The notes under the pieces: model-generated
The model's database searches: none
The model's input: only the letters and a program-made list of their open reading frames with translations
What the model was told of the DNA's origin: nothing
Assembly: GCF_947648125.1 (NCBI RefSeq)
Contig: NZ_CANSMR010000017.1
Location: forward strand, 113,208-177,207
Direction: 5' to 3'
Length of the DNA: 64,000 nt
Source of the DNA: an uncultured Bradyrhizobium sp.
GTDB lineage: Bacteria; Pseudomonadota; Alphaproteobacteria; Rhizobiales; Xanthobacteraceae
Program-made: the position numbers and the translations under genes
Shown: positions 53,024 through 62,341 of the stretch, piece by piece
Layout: the number at the start of each line of letters is the position of its first letter
Numbering within the stretch: position 1 is the first letter of the stretch

Positions 53024-54091
53024 GTGGCGGAGAGTGAGAACATCGTCGCCGAGACCGCCGAAAAGATTTTCGCCGATCTCGCGGATGCCCAAACCATCAA
53101 TCACGACAAGCAGGGCGCATGGAAGGCGCCGCTCTGGCAGGCACTGACCGAAGCCGGCCTGCCGCTCTCCTGGGTGCCCGACGATCTCGGCGGTTCCGGC
53201 GCCAGTCTCGCCGAAGGTTTCAGCGTGCTCAACGTCGCTGGGCGGCATGCGATCGCAGTTCCGCTGGCCGAAACAATGCTGGCCGGCTGGCTGCTCACGC
53301 AAGGCAAGATCGCCTCCCCGGAAGGCGAGATGACAGTTGTCCCGGCGAGCCCGAAGGACCGTGTCACGGTCGGCGCTGACGGCTCGCTCTCGGGTCGTGC
53401 CCGCGGCGTGCCGTTTGCCAAAGACGCAAAACATTTCGCGGTGCTGGCTGAAAGCAATGGCGGCATCTCGATCGCGCTGGTCGATGCCGCAAAGTGCCGG
53501 ATCGAATCCGGCATCGGGCTCGGCGGCGATCACAACGACACCGTCACGTTCGACAAGGTGCAGCCCATCATCACCAAGCCGGCGCCGAATGGCTTTGACC
53601 GGACCACGCTGATGCTGATGGGCGGCGTGGTGCGGTCGCTCCAGATCGCCGGCTCCCTGGAATCGATGCTCGACATCTCCGTGCGCTATTCCAACGAGCG
53701 CGTCGCGTTCGAGAAGAAGATCTCCAAGTTCCAGGCGGTGCAGCACAACCTCGCCCGCCTCGCCGGCGAGTCGGCGGCAGCACTGGCCGCCGCGACGTCG
53801 GCGGCCGACACCATCGCCAACGCCAAGTCGCTCGACAATGACGCGGTGTTCCTCGAAGCCGCGGCGGCCAAGATCCGCTGCTCGGAAGCCGCCGAGAAAG
53901 GCAGCGGCATCGCCCATCAGGTGCACGGCGCGATCGGCTTCACCAACGAGCACATCCTGCACCGCTATTCGCTGCGCGCATTGGCGTGGCGCGACGATTT
54001 CGGCTCGGAGAGCTACTGGGCCGTCGAGCTCGGCAAGCTCGTCGCCGAGCGTGGCGCCGACGAATTGTGGCCGCTGGTGGCTTCGCGCTGA
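53024..54091 (+). CDS. acyl-CoA dehydrogenase family protein (first)
   Basis: A 355-residue FAD enzyme started by GTG. Shows the N-terminal helical domain (SWVPDDLGGSGASLAEGFSV), a less conserved middle, and the C-terminal helical bundle with RVAFEKKISKFQAVQHNLAR and HQVHGAIGFTNEHILHRYSL. Shorter than usual (about 380). It pairs with the next gene; such adjacent pairs can form heteromeric dehydrogenases for bulky substrates, as in steroid catabolism. Confidence 0.86.
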   Translation: MAESENIVAETAEKIFADLADAQTINHDKQGAWKAPLWQALTEAGLPLSWVPDDLGGSGASLAEGFSVLNVAGRHAIAVPLAETMLAGWLLTQGKIASPEGEMTVVPASPKDRVTVGADGSLSGRARGVPFAKDAKHFAVLAESNGGISIALVDAAKCRIESGIGLGGDHNDTVTFDKVQPIITKPAPNGFDRTTLMLMGGVVRSLQIAGSLESMLDISVRYSNERVAFEKKISKFQAVQHNLARLAGESAAALAAATSAADTIANAKSLDNDAVFLEAAAAKIRCSEAAEKGSGIAHQVHGAIGFTNEHILHRYSLRALAWRDDFGSESYWAVELGKLVAERGADELWPLVASR

Positions 54092-54121
54092 GATCAGGCA
54101 GAAAGATCAGGACTGGACATC

Positions 54122-55282
54122 ATGACTGCAGCCCTTCGTTTCGATCCGATCCGCCTGCCGGAAAAGTGCGAGCAGCTCCGCAAGGAAGTGCGCGCCTTCC
54201 TCGCCGAGGAAATCGCCGCCGGCACCTTCGATCCCTACGCGCCGAACCGCGAGGACAATGACGCGCCGGAATTCTCCCGCCGCGTCGGCGCCAAGGGTTG
54301 GCTCGGCATGACCTGGCCGAAGAAATACGGCGGCCAGGAACGCTCATTCCTCGAACGTTACGTCGTGACCGAGGAGATGCGGGTGGCGAACGCGCCGACC
54401 CGGCGCTTCTTCGTCGCCGACCGCCAGAGCGGGCCGGTGCTTCTGAAATACGCGCCCGAGCACATCAAGATGGACATCCTGCCGCGGATCTGCCGCGGCG
54501 AGGTCTGCTTCGCCATCGGCATGAGCGAGCCGAACTCCGGCTCCGACCTGTTCGCGGCGAAGACCCGCGCCACCAAGACCGATGGCGGCTATCTGATCAA
54601 CGGCACCAAGATCTGGACCTCGTCGGCGCATATCGCCGACTACATGATCGCGATCTTCCGCACCTCGCCGCCGACCAAGGAAAACCGCCGCCACGGCCTG
54701 ACCCAGTTCCTGGTCAAGATGAAGCAGCCGGGCATCCAGGTAAATCCGATCGGCCAGATCACCGGCCAGTTCGAATTCAACGAGGTGGTGTTCACTGACT
54801 ATTTCGTGCCCGACGATCACGTGCTGGGCGAAGTCGACGGCGCCTGGAAGCAGGCGACGTCCGAGCTCGCCTATGAGAGGAGCGGCCCCGAGCGTTTCCT
54901 CGAGACGTATTACGTGCTCACCGAGCTGGTGCGTGCGGTCGGCAAGAACCCGGATACCCGCAGCGCCGAGGGCATCGGCCGGCTGGTCGCGCAGGTGCAC
55001 ACCATGCGCCGCATGTCGGTGTCGGTCGCCGGCATGCTGCAGGCCGGCAAGGAGCCGGTGGTGGAGGCCTCGATCGTCAAGGACATCGGCACGGTGTGGG
55101 AGCAGCAGCTGCCGCATCGCGTCCGCGATCTCGCGGCGTTCGTCGAAGAGACCGCGACCAATCGCGAGACGCTGGAAAAGCAGCTCGACTTCGCCATCAA
55201 GACCGCGCCCAAGCTGACGATCCAGGGCGGCACAACGGAAGTGCTGCGCGGCATCATCGCCCGCGGGCTTGGTTTGCGCTAG
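54122..55282 (+). CDS. acyl-CoA dehydrogenase family protein (second)
   Basis: A 386-residue acyl-CoA dehydrogenase. GWLGMTWPKKYGGQERSFLE, CFAIGMSEPNSGSDLFAAKT (FAD/substrate loop), TKIWTSSAHIADYMIA and the C-terminal LTIQGGTTEVLRGIIARGLG. Starts 31 bp after the first subunit gene. Together they would introduce a double bond alpha-beta to the CoA thioester. Confidence 0.92.
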   Translation: MTAALRFDPIRLPEKCEQLRKEVRAFLAEEIAAGTFDPYAPNREDNDAPEFSRRVGAKGWLGMTWPKKYGGQERSFLERYVVTEEMRVANAPTRRFFVADRQSGPVLLKYAPEHIKMDILPRICRGEVCFAIGMSEPNSGSDLFAAKTRATKTDGGYLINGTKIWTSSAHIADYMIAIFRTSPPTKENRRHGLTQFLVKMKQPGIQVNPIGQITGQFEFNEVVFTDYFVPDDHVLGEVDGAWKQATSELAYERSGPERFLETYYVLTELVRAVGKNPDTRSAEGIGRLVAQVHTMRRMSVSVAGMLQAGKEPVVEASIVKDIGTVWEQQLPHRVRDLAAFVEETATNRETLEKQLDFAIKTAPKLTIQGGTTEVLRGIIARGLGLR

Positions 55283-55323
55283 CCGCGCGGGCTCGGCCTA
55301 CGCTAATTCAACGAGGAAAGATC

Positions 55324-56124
55324 ATGACCAAGTATACTGATATCGGCGTCGAAACTCATGGCCATGTCGGCCTGATCGAAATCCGCAAGCCGCCGCTGAA
55401 CTTCTTCGACGTCGCGCTGATCAACCAGATCGCCGACGCGCTGGAGGAGTTCGACAACAATATCGAGATCCGCGCCTCGGTGCTCGCCGCCCAGGGCAAG
55501 GCGTTCTGCGCCGGTGCCAATTTCGGCGATCCGGTTCGCCAGGAGCAGGAGGAACGCGCCAAGAGCGATCCGGCCTCGAACCTGCCGATCAACCATCTCT
55601 ATGTTCAGGCGGTGCGCATCTTCCGCAACAAGAAGCCGATCGTCGCGGCGATCCACGGCGCCGCGATCGGCGGCGGCCTCGGCCTTGCGGTGTCCGCCGA
55701 CTTCCGCGTCGCCTGCCCCGAGGCGCGCTTCGCGGCGAACTTCACCAAGCTCGGCTTCCATCCGGGTTTCGGCCTGACCACCACGCTGCCGGAGCTGATC
55801 GGCAAGAACAATGCCGAGCTGATGTTCTACACCAGCCGCCGCGTCACCGGCGAAGAGGCCTATCGCTGGGGCCTTGCCAACGTGCTGGTGCCGCAGGACC
55901 AGGTGCGCGCCGAGGCGATGAAGCTCGCGCAGGAGATCGCCGAATGCTCGCCGCTCGGCCTGGTCTCGACCCGCGCCACCATGCGCGCCGGCCTCGCCGA
56001 CCGCGTGCTCGCCGCGACCAACCATGAACTGGAAGAGCAGACCAAGCTGCGCGCGACCGAAGACTTCAAGGAAGGCGTCAAGGCCACCGCCGAGCGTCGC
56101 GTCGCGAACTTCAAGGGGCGGTAG
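55324..56124 (+). CDS. enoyl-CoA hydratase/isomerase family protein
   Basis: A 266-residue crotonase-fold enzyme: AFCAGANFGDPVRQEQEERA and AAIHGAAIGGGLGLAVSADF form the oxyanion hole; FTKLGFHPGFGLTTTLPELI follows. Third step enzyme after the two dehydrogenase genes, 42 bp downstream, same operon. It would hydrate the enoyl-CoA made by them. Confidence 0.9.
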   Translation: MTKYTDIGVETHGHVGLIEIRKPPLNFFDVALINQIADALEEFDNNIEIRASVLAAQGKAFCAGANFGDPVRQEQEERAKSDPASNLPINHLYVQAVRIFRNKKPIVAAIHGAAIGGGLGLAVSADFRVACPEARFAANFTKLGFHPGFGLTTTLPELIGKNNAELMFYTSRRVTGEEAYRWGLANVLVPQDQVRAEAMKLAQEIAECSPLGLVSTRATMRAGLADRVLAATNHELEEQTKLRATEDFKEGVKATAERRVANFKGR

Positions 56125-56144
56125 CTCCTCGCGCTCGTCTCTCT

Positions 56145-56280
56145 CAACACGGTCGTCCCGGCGAAAGCCGGGACCCATAACCACCGATGCGAGTGGCGAG
56201 ACAAGCCGTCTCCCCTTGTGCCCTTTCCGCGGGCCGCAGCGTATGGGTCCCGGGTCAAGCCCGGGACGACGGTGGGGAGA
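56145..56280. repeat. intergenic palindromic repeat, family A copy
   Basis: GGTCGTCCCGGCGAAAGCCG then GGACCCATAACCACCG at the left, and ATGGGTCCCGGGTCAAGCCC then GGGACGACGG at the right. It lies between the converging hydratase and acyl-CoA synthetase genes. Confidence 0.75.
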
Positions 56281-56287
56281 TAGCTCG

Positions 56288-58402
56288 CTAGCCTTTCGGC
56301 ACCACCAGCGCATCGACGATCGTCACGCCCTGCCCCTCAGGGTGCACCAGCACCGGGTTGACCTCGATCTCGGCGACCTCGCTTCGGTGCTGCGCTGCCA
56401 GCACCGAAATCTGCGAGATCAATTGCGCGAGCGCCGCAACATCCGCCTTCGGCGCGCCACGGAAGCCGTGCAGCAGCGGCGCGGCTTTCAGCGTCTCCAG
56501 CATCGTGGTCGCCTCAGCCCGACTCACTGGCGCGGGACGATAGACCACGTCCTTGAACAGCTCGGTCGTGATGCCGCCGAGGCCCACCATCACCATCGGC
56601 CCGAACGTGGCGTCCAGCATGGTGCCGACGACGATCTCGACGCCCTTCCTGGCCATCGGCCCGACCAGCACGCCCTGGATTCTTGCTTCAGGCCGCTGCT
56701 GCTGCACGCTCTCCAGCATGTCGCGATAGGCCGTGAAGGCCGCGCCCTTCGCAGCGATATTGACGCGGACGCCACCGACCTCGCTCTTGTGCGCGATCGC
56801 TGGCGACTGGATCTTCATGACCAGCGGAAATCCGGCCCGCTCGATCGCGGCGTCGAGCCCGTCGCGGTCGGTGACCAGAACCTCGTCCGGCAGCGCGATG
56901 CCGGCCACGCGCAGCAGCGACTTGCTGTCATATTCGGAGAGCGTCTTCGATGTGAGATGCGCAGAAAGATCGTGCGTCGGCGAAGCCAATGCCGCGATCT
57001 CCGGCGCGGGCTTGAAGCTCGCATAGTCCGCCAGCCGCCGCATCGCGACGCCGACATGAGTCAGCCCCGAGAGCACCACCACGCCTGACTTCGCCAGCTC
57101 TTGCCGCGCGAATTGCGACGGCAGCGTGTAGGAATAGAACACCACCGGCTTGTTCTGCGCCGCGATCACCGGCTTCAGCTCGGTTTCCTTGAACGGTATC
57201 CGCGTCTCGCTCGACAGCGACAGCACGACCAGCGTCGCGTCCACTTCATCAGACGTATCGAACAGCTCGATGCTCTTCTGCAGGCCGCCGGAGGAGACGC
57301 CCTGCGCGGTGACATCGACCGGATTGCCCGCCGCGCCATAGGACGGCATCCATTGCTTGATCTGGCTCTGGATCGCGACTGAGAGCTCCGGCACGCGCAG
57401 GCCCTGCATCGACACCGTGTCGGCGCCCCAGATGCCGGCGCCGCCGGACACCGTCAGCACCGCGACGCGATCGCCCTTCGGCAGCGGATTGGTGGTGAGA
57501 ACCGCGGCGATCGTCACCGCCTCGTCGAGGTCGTTGGAGACGATGAAGCCGTATTTGGTGAACACCGCGTCATAGGCCGCCGACCAGCCAGCCATGCTCG
57601 CGGTGTGCGAGGCCGCCGCGCGCTCGCCGGCACCGGAGCGGCCCACTTTAGTTACGATCACGGGCTTCCTCAACTCTGCCGCGCGCTTCGCCGCCGCCAG
57701 GAACTTGTCGACGTCCCTGATGCCTTCGATGAACAGCAGGATCACGTCGGTCGAGGGATCCTGCACCATGTAATCGAGGAATTCGCCGGCGCCGAGATCG
57801 CTCTCATTGCCGGCGCTGACGACGTAGCTGAGGGCAACGCCAAGCGCCTTGGCGCGATGATAGATCGCAAAGCCGATGCCGCCGCTCTGCGCGACGATGC
57901 CGATCCGCCGTCGGCTCGCGACCAGATCGGGCGCATCTGGCTTGATGTCGACGGTCGGGCTGAAGGTCGCGGCGACCTTCTGCACCTGGCTGTAAAATCC
58001 TTCGGCGTTCGGACCGGAAATCCGCATCCCGGTCCGCTTCGCCAGGGCCACGATCGCATCCTGCATCGCTGCGCTGTCGCCGCCCTCCTCGGCAAAGCCG
58101 GACGAGATGATGACCGCGTTCTTGACGCCGGCGGCCGCGCACTGCTCCAGTGCCGGCAGCACCGCACGGGCGGGAATGACGATGACGGCAAGATCAATCG
58201 GCGCACCGATTTCGGCGATCGACTTGAAGCATTTCAACCCGTCGATCTCGTCATAGTTCGGATTGATCGGATAGAGCCCGCCGGGATAGCCGTTCTTGCG
58301 CAGCATCGCGAGCAGCCGCCCGGGAATCTTCTCGTGATCGCGCGAGGCGCCGATCAGCGCGATGCTCTTTGGGGCGAAGAAGGAATCGAGCGGATGCGGC
58401 AT
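56288..58402 (-). CDS. ADP-forming acyl-CoA synthetase (acetate-CoA ligase family)
   Basis: A 704-residue protein with a CoA-binding domain (FFAPKSIALIGASRDHEKIP, GLYPINPNYDEIDGLKCF), two succinyl-CoA-synthetase-like domains (IGIVAQSGGIGFAIYHRAKA; catalytic His in AASHTASMAGW) and a C-terminal ATP-grasp domain (AGFPLVMKIQSPAIAHKSEV). Makes acyl-CoA with ATP to ADP. It provides a second way in this block to activate an acid. Confidence 0.9.
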   Translation of the reverse strand: MPHPLDSFFAPKSIALIGASRDHEKIPGRLLAMLRKNGYPGGLYPINPNYDEIDGLKCFKSIAEIGAPIDLAVIVIPARAVLPALEQCAAAGVKNAVIISSGFAEEGGDSAAMQDAIVALAKRTGMRISGPNAEGFYSQVQKVAATFSPTVDIKPDAPDLVASRRRIGIVAQSGGIGFAIYHRAKALGVALSYVVSAGNESDLGAGEFLDYMVQDPSTDVILLFIEGIRDVDKFLAAAKRAAELRKPVIVTKVGRSGAGERAAASHTASMAGWSAAYDAVFTKYGFIVSNDLDEAVTIAAVLTTNPLPKGDRVAVLTVSGGAGIWGADTVSMQGLRVPELSVAIQSQIKQWMPSYGAAGNPVDVTAQGVSSGGLQKSIELFDTSDEVDATLVVLSLSSETRIPFKETELKPVIAAQNKPVVFYSYTLPSQFARQELAKSGVVVLSGLTHVGVAMRRLADYASFKPAPEIAALASPTHDLSAHLTSKTLSEYDSKSLLRVAGIALPDEVLVTDRDGLDAAIERAGFPLVMKIQSPAIAHKSEVGGVRVNIAAKGAAFTAYRDMLESVQQQRPEARIQGVLVGPMARKGVEIVVGTMLDATFGPMVMVGLGGITTELFKDVVYRPAPVSRAEATTMLETLKAAPLLHGFRGAPKADVAALAQLISQISVLAAQHRSEVAEIEVNPVLVHPEGQGVTIVDALVVPKG

Positions 58403-58472
58403 GGGGCGTTCCGTTGTTCTTGTTGTCAGCCACGATATTGAATCGTTGCCGGTTGCTCAACTGCCCTTCCCG

Positions 58473-58560
58473 TCATTGCGAGCGAAGCGAAGCAATCCAT
58501 TTCTCCGCTTGTGGAAGCAAATGGATTGCTTCGTCGCTTCGCTCCTCGCAATGACGGCGA
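58473..58560. repeat. intergenic palindromic repeat, family E
   Basis: CGTCATTGCGAGCGAAGCGA and GCAATCCAT at the left pair with ATGGATTGCTTCG and CGCTCCTCGCAATGACGG at the right. This is the widespread CGTCATTGCGAG element of many proteobacteria. Confidence 0.8.
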
Positions 58561-59328
58561 CTAGGCCGTCAGCTTGAACGTCACGCCGCAAAGCTGGAAG
58601 TCGTCGCCGTTCACCGCGCAGCCTCTGGCTTTCGCGGCCTCCAGCACCTTGGCCTTGTCGGCGACCTTGAACGTCAAGCCGCTCATGATCTCGCTATCGG
58701 CCTTGACGAAGCGGAAGGTCGCGTTCGGCAGCTGCAGCACCGTGCCGTCGGCGGGAATGCCGACGATCTTGCCCCAATGCGCCGCCAGTGCCTGCGGATC
58801 AGGGCTCTGCATCTCAACCTCGGTCAGCGCCAAAGTCGTGTCCTTGCGGATCGACTTCTGCCAGTCCGGGCCGGCCGGCGGATACGGCCCCAGCACATCG
58901 TCGCTGCCGTCGGTGTGATTGAACTCGATGAAGGCGGCGCGGCAGTCGCGCGGGTGCAGCTGCACGCCGTGATAGGGCGCGTGCGTGATCACGTTCGCCG
59001 TGCGCACGCCCATCGCATTGGCCTTCGTACCGCGTGCGTCGGGATCCTCACAAGCGAAGATCGCCATGTAGCCGCCGCGGCCGCCGGTCTTTTCGATGAA
59101 GCGTCCGGCCGCGGTGCCCGGGCCCGGCTGGAACGGCGCGACCACCTCCAGCAGGATGGTATCGACCGGCAGCAGCGCGTTCTCGAGGCCGTACTTCGCG
59201 ACATTGCCGTCGCGGTAGCAGACATCTAGGCCCATGATCGCGGAGATATCAGCGATCACGGGCGCAAGCTGCGGCGCCACCAGGCAGATCTGCCGCAGCC
59301 GCATGTAGTCGGCCATGTGATTGGTCAC
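58561..59328 (-). CDS. VOC-superfamily (glyoxalase-like) protein
   Basis: A 255-residue protein with two vicinal-oxygen-chelate-like parts: LRQICLVAPQLAPVIADISA, TGGRGGYMAIFACEDPDARG, then TTLALTEVEMQSPDPQALAA and a repeat of the beta fold. Fits the glyoxalase-like domain family of unknown reaction. GTG 59328 is 3 bp after the stop of the upstream hydratase; an ATG at 59316 is possible. Co-transcribed with it. Confidence 0.8.
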   Translation of the reverse strand: MTNHMADYMRLRQICLVAPQLAPVIADISAIMGLDVCYRDGNVAKYGLENALLPVDTILLEVVAPFQPGPGTAAGRFIEKTGGRGGYMAIFACEDPDARGTKANAMGVRTANVITHAPYHGVQLHPRDCRAAFIEFNHTDGSDDVLGPYPPAGPDWQKSIRKDTTLALTEVEMQSPDPQALAAHWGKIVGIPADGTVLQLPNATFRFVKADSEIMSGLTFKVADKAKVLEAAKARGCAVNGDDFQLCGVTFKLTA

Positions 59329-59331
59329 GGC

Positions 59332-60126
59332 CTACTGTCCCTGGAAGGTGGGCTTGCGCTTCTCGACGAAGGCCTTGGCCGCTTCCTTGTGGTCGGTGGT
59401 CTCGCCGGCACGGGTGTGGTGGATCGCCTCGCCGTCGAAGCAGGCCTCTAGCGTCATCGTCTCGGCATTGTTGATGTTGCGCTTGATGTAGCCGAGCGCG
59501 ACCGACGGGCCCTGCGCCAGCGACCGCGCCAGCTCCAGCGTCTCGGCTTCGACATCGGCATCGGGCACCACCTTGGAGATCATGCCGAGGTTGTAGGCTT
59601 CCTGCGCCGACAGCACCGGCGACATCATGTAGAGCTCGCGCGCCTTGGCACTGCCGAGCATCTTGGTCAGGAAATACGTTCCGCCGTAGTCACCGGAAAA
59701 GCCGACCTTGGCAAAGGCGGTGGTGATCTTGCAGGAGGCGCTGGCGACGCGCAGATCGCAAGACAGCGCGATCGAGAGGCCGGCGCCGGCCGCCGCACCA
59801 TCGAGCTGCGCCACCACCGGCTTCGGCATCGTGTGCAGGATGCGCGAGACCTCCATGCCGCGGCGCAAATTGGCCATCTTGGCCTCGAACGACAGCGGCG
59901 CACGGCCTTCGGCCATCGACTTGACGTCACCGCCGACGCAAAAGGTGCCGCCGGCGCCGCGGATCAGCACCGCGCGCACCTCGGTATCGTCCTGCGCCCG
60001 CCGCGCCGCCTCGACCAGGCCGCGCGTCATGTCCGGATTGAGCGCATTGCGCCGATCCGGGCGGTTCATGGTGATGGTGAGCAGGCCCTTGTCGAGGGAT
60101 TGGAGAACCATCTGATTGTCGCTCAT
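59332..60126 (-). CDS. enoyl-CoA hydratase/isomerase family protein
   Basis: A 264-residue crotonase. MNRPDRRNALNPDMTRGLVE, FCVGGDVKSMAEGR and AQLDGAAAGAGLSIALSCDL mark the fold; KVGFSGDYGGTYFLTKMLGS follows, resembling PaaG-like isomerases. Middle gene of a minus-strand trio (binding protein, hydratase, VOC protein). Confidence 0.9.
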   Translation of the reverse strand: MSDNQMVLQSLDKGLLTITMNRPDRRNALNPDMTRGLVEAARRAQDDTEVRAVLIRGAGGTFCVGGDVKSMAEGRAPLSFEAKMANLRRGMEVSRILHTMPKPVVAQLDGAAAGAGLSIALSCDLRVASASCKITTAFAKVGFSGDYGGTYFLTKMLGSAKARELYMMSPVLSAQEAYNLGMISKVVPDADVEAETLELARSLAQGPSVALGYIKRNINNAETMTLEACFDGEAIHHTRAGETTDHKEAAKAFVEKRKPTFQGQ

Positions 60127-60163
60127 GGCGTTTTGCCTTTCGTTGTTGTTGGTTGTCGTGGCG

Positions 60164-61369
60164 TCATTTTTTCACCAGCGGGCAGCGCGACTCCGACAGC
60201 GGCTGGAACGCCTGGTCGCCCGGCACGGTCGCGAGCAGCTTGTAGTCGTCCCAGCGGCCTTTCGACTCCGAAGGCTTCTTGACCTCGAACAGGTACATGT
60301 CGTGCACCATGCGGCCATCCTCACGAATCCGGCCGTTCTTGGCGAACATGTCGTTGATCGGGGTCTCCTTCATCAGCTTCATGACGGCGGCCGCATCGGT
60401 GGTGCCGGCGGCCTTCACCGCCTGCAGGTAATGCGTCACGGAGGAGTAGACGCCGGCCTGGGCTGAGGTCGGCACCCGCTTGGTGCGCTCCATGAAGCGC
60501 TTGGTGAAGGCGCGGGTGTCGTCATTGAGGTCCCAGTAGAAGGCTTCTGCGAGCAGCAGCCCCTGCGCGGTCTCGAGCCCGACGCTGTCGATATCGGTCA
60601 CGAAAGCCAATAGCGGCGAGATCTTCTGGCCGCCCTTGGTGATGCCGAACTCGGCGCCCTGCTTGATCGCGTTGATGGTGTCGCCGCCGGCATTGGCGAG
60701 CCCGATCACCTTGGCCTTGGAGGCCTGCGCCTGCAGCAGGAAGGAGGAGAAGTCCGAGGTGTTGATCGGATGCCGCACGCTGCCGAGCACCTTGCCGCCC
60801 GACTTCACCACGACATTGCTAGTGTCCTTTTCGAGGTCCTGGCCGAACGCGTAATCCGCGGTCAGGAAGAACCAGGTGTCGAGGCCGGATTTCACCGCGG
60901 CAAGGCCGGTCACATTGGCCTGCGCGAAGGTGTCGAACACATAGTGCACGGTATAGGGACCGCAGGCCTCGTTGGAGAGGCGGATCGAGCCCGGGCCGTT
61001 GAACATGATGATCTTGCCGCGCGCCTTGGCGATCTCGCCGGCGGCCAGCGCCGTCGCAGAAGCAGCGACGTCAAAAATCATCTCGACGCCCTGGTTGTCG
61101 ATCATGTCGCGGGCGATGTTGGCGGCAAGGTCGGCCTTGTTGAGATGGTCGCCGACCACGATCTCGACCTTGCGGCCGAGCACCGTGCCGCCGAAATCCT
61201 CCACCGCCATCTTGGCGGCGGTTTCGCTGCCCGAACCGGTGATGTCGGCATAGAGGCTCGACATATCGAGGATGCCGCCGAGCTTCAGCGGAGGCTTGTC
61301 CTGCGCCAGCGACGCATTCGCCGAGATCGCAAACACACAGGCCAACACGCCGGCCAAAACCCGTCTCAT
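60164..61369 (-). CDS. ABC transporter substrate-binding protein, branched-chain amino-acid type (second)
   Basis: A 401-residue periplasmic protein with signal peptide ending NASLAQD. KLGGILDMSSLYADITGSGS, FGGTVLGRKVEIVVGDHLNK, WFFLTADYAFGQDLEKDTSN parallel the gene at 49533-50747 throughout, indicating a paralogue. GGGAGGATCTGA precedes the ATG. No permease or ATPase genes are nearby. First gene of the minus-strand trio. Confidence 0.9.
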   Translation of the reverse strand: MRRVLAGVLACVFAISANASLAQDKPPLKLGGILDMSSLYADITGSGSETAAKMAVEDFGGTVLGRKVEIVVGDHLNKADLAANIARDMIDNQGVEMIFDVAASATALAAGEIAKARGKIIMFNGPGSIRLSNEACGPYTVHYVFDTFAQANVTGLAAVKSGLDTWFFLTADYAFGQDLEKDTSNVVVKSGGKVLGSVRHPINTSDFSSFLLQAQASKAKVIGLANAGGDTINAIKQGAEFGITKGGQKISPLLAFVTDIDSVGLETAQGLLLAEAFYWDLNDDTRAFTKRFMERTKRVPTSAQAGVYSSVTHYLQAVKAAGTTDAAAVMKLMKETPINDMFAKNGRIREDGRMVHDMYLFEVKKPSESKGRWDDYKLLATVPGDQAFQPLSESRCPLVKK

Positions 61370-61516
61370 TCAGATCCTCCCTTGAAGAACAGACCTCATT
61401 CCATCAGGTCCGTGTCGAGGGCCGGATCATGCCGCATGCCATGCACAGCGGCAAGCCGCGGAGCTGACACGTGTTTTCCGCTGAACGGAATGGTCAAGAT
61501 GTGCGAAGATCGATCC

Positions 61517-62302
61517 ATGCAAATATTGTCGATGCAGAATCTGCCGATGCTGGCTCGCGGCACTCTCCTCGCCTACACGATGCTGCTTGCTTGCGGGGCA
61601 AGTCATGCGGCCGGATGCAATTTCGAGATTCAGGGCGAAGGTCGCGTCGCTGCCGTGGTCGATGCGCGCAGCCTGCGGCTTGACGACGGCCGTGAGGTCA
61701 AGCTGGCCGGCATCGAGGTGGCGGACAGGGCGAAAGCCACCGCGGCGTTGTCGGCGCTGCTGGTCGGCCGCGAGGTGACGCTGCGCGGGCAGGACGACAC
61801 GCCGGATCGCTACGGCCGCCAGCCGACCTACGCCTTCCTCGAAGGCAGCGAGCATCCCGTGCAAAGCGAGCTGCTGCGCCGGGGCCTCGCGCTGGTGTCG
61901 TCCGAGATCGCCGACAAGGACTGTGTCAGCACGCTGATGGCCGCGGAGGCCGAGGCACGGGCCGCCCGATCGGGAACTTGGGCCGAGTCCGCCGTCATAA
62001 AAAACGCCGAAAGTCCGGACGATATTTTGGCCGGGATCGGGCGCTTTACGGTGGTCGAGGGCCGGGTTTTGTCCGTGCGTCAAGCGGGGGCGACCACCTA
62101 CCTGAATTTCGGCCGAAACTGGACACGGGACTTTGCTCTGACTATTTCAAGGCGCATAGTCCCTGCGTTTGAGGCGGCCGGGCTTGCGCCCAAGTCTCTG
62201 GAAAATCGTAGGATTCGTGTCCGAGGCTGGGTGGAAGCACGGCGTGGGCCACGAATCGAATTGCTCCGGGTGGGGCAGATTGAAGTGCTCGGCGGGAACT
62301 AG
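61517..62302 (+). CDS. staphylococcal-nuclease-like exported protein
   Basis: A 261-residue protein with a signal peptide (ending GASHAAG) and an SNase fold: GRVAAVVDARSLRLDDGREV, KLAGIEVADR, REVTLRGQDDTPDRYGRQPT and LLRRGLALVSSE. The usual catalytic arginines are only partly matched (Asp-Arg-Tyr-Gly-Arg is present), so nuclease activity is uncertain. The C-terminal half (VEGRVLSVRQAGATTYLNFG) is an OB-like extension found in related alphaproteobacterial proteins. Confidence 0.78.
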   Translation: MQILSMQNLPMLARGTLLAYTMLLACGASHAAGCNFEIQGEGRVAAVVDARSLRLDDGREVKLAGIEVADRAKATAALSALLVGREVTLRGQDDTPDRYGRQPTYAFLEGSEHPVQSELLRRGLALVSSEIADKDCVSTLMAAEAEARAARSGTWAESAVIKNAESPDDILAGIGRFTVVEGRVLSVRQAGATTYLNFGRNWTRDFALTISRRIVPAFEAAGLAPKSLENRRIRVRGWVEARRGPRIELLRVGQIEVLGGN

Positions 62303-62341
62303 GGGCCCACAGGCCACGGCTCGGCCGATTCACGGGACAAG

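Noticed and set aside
60770-61516. Upstream extension of the SNase-like frame
   Set aside because: It runs antisense through the binding-protein gene; the signal peptide at 61517 marks the true start.
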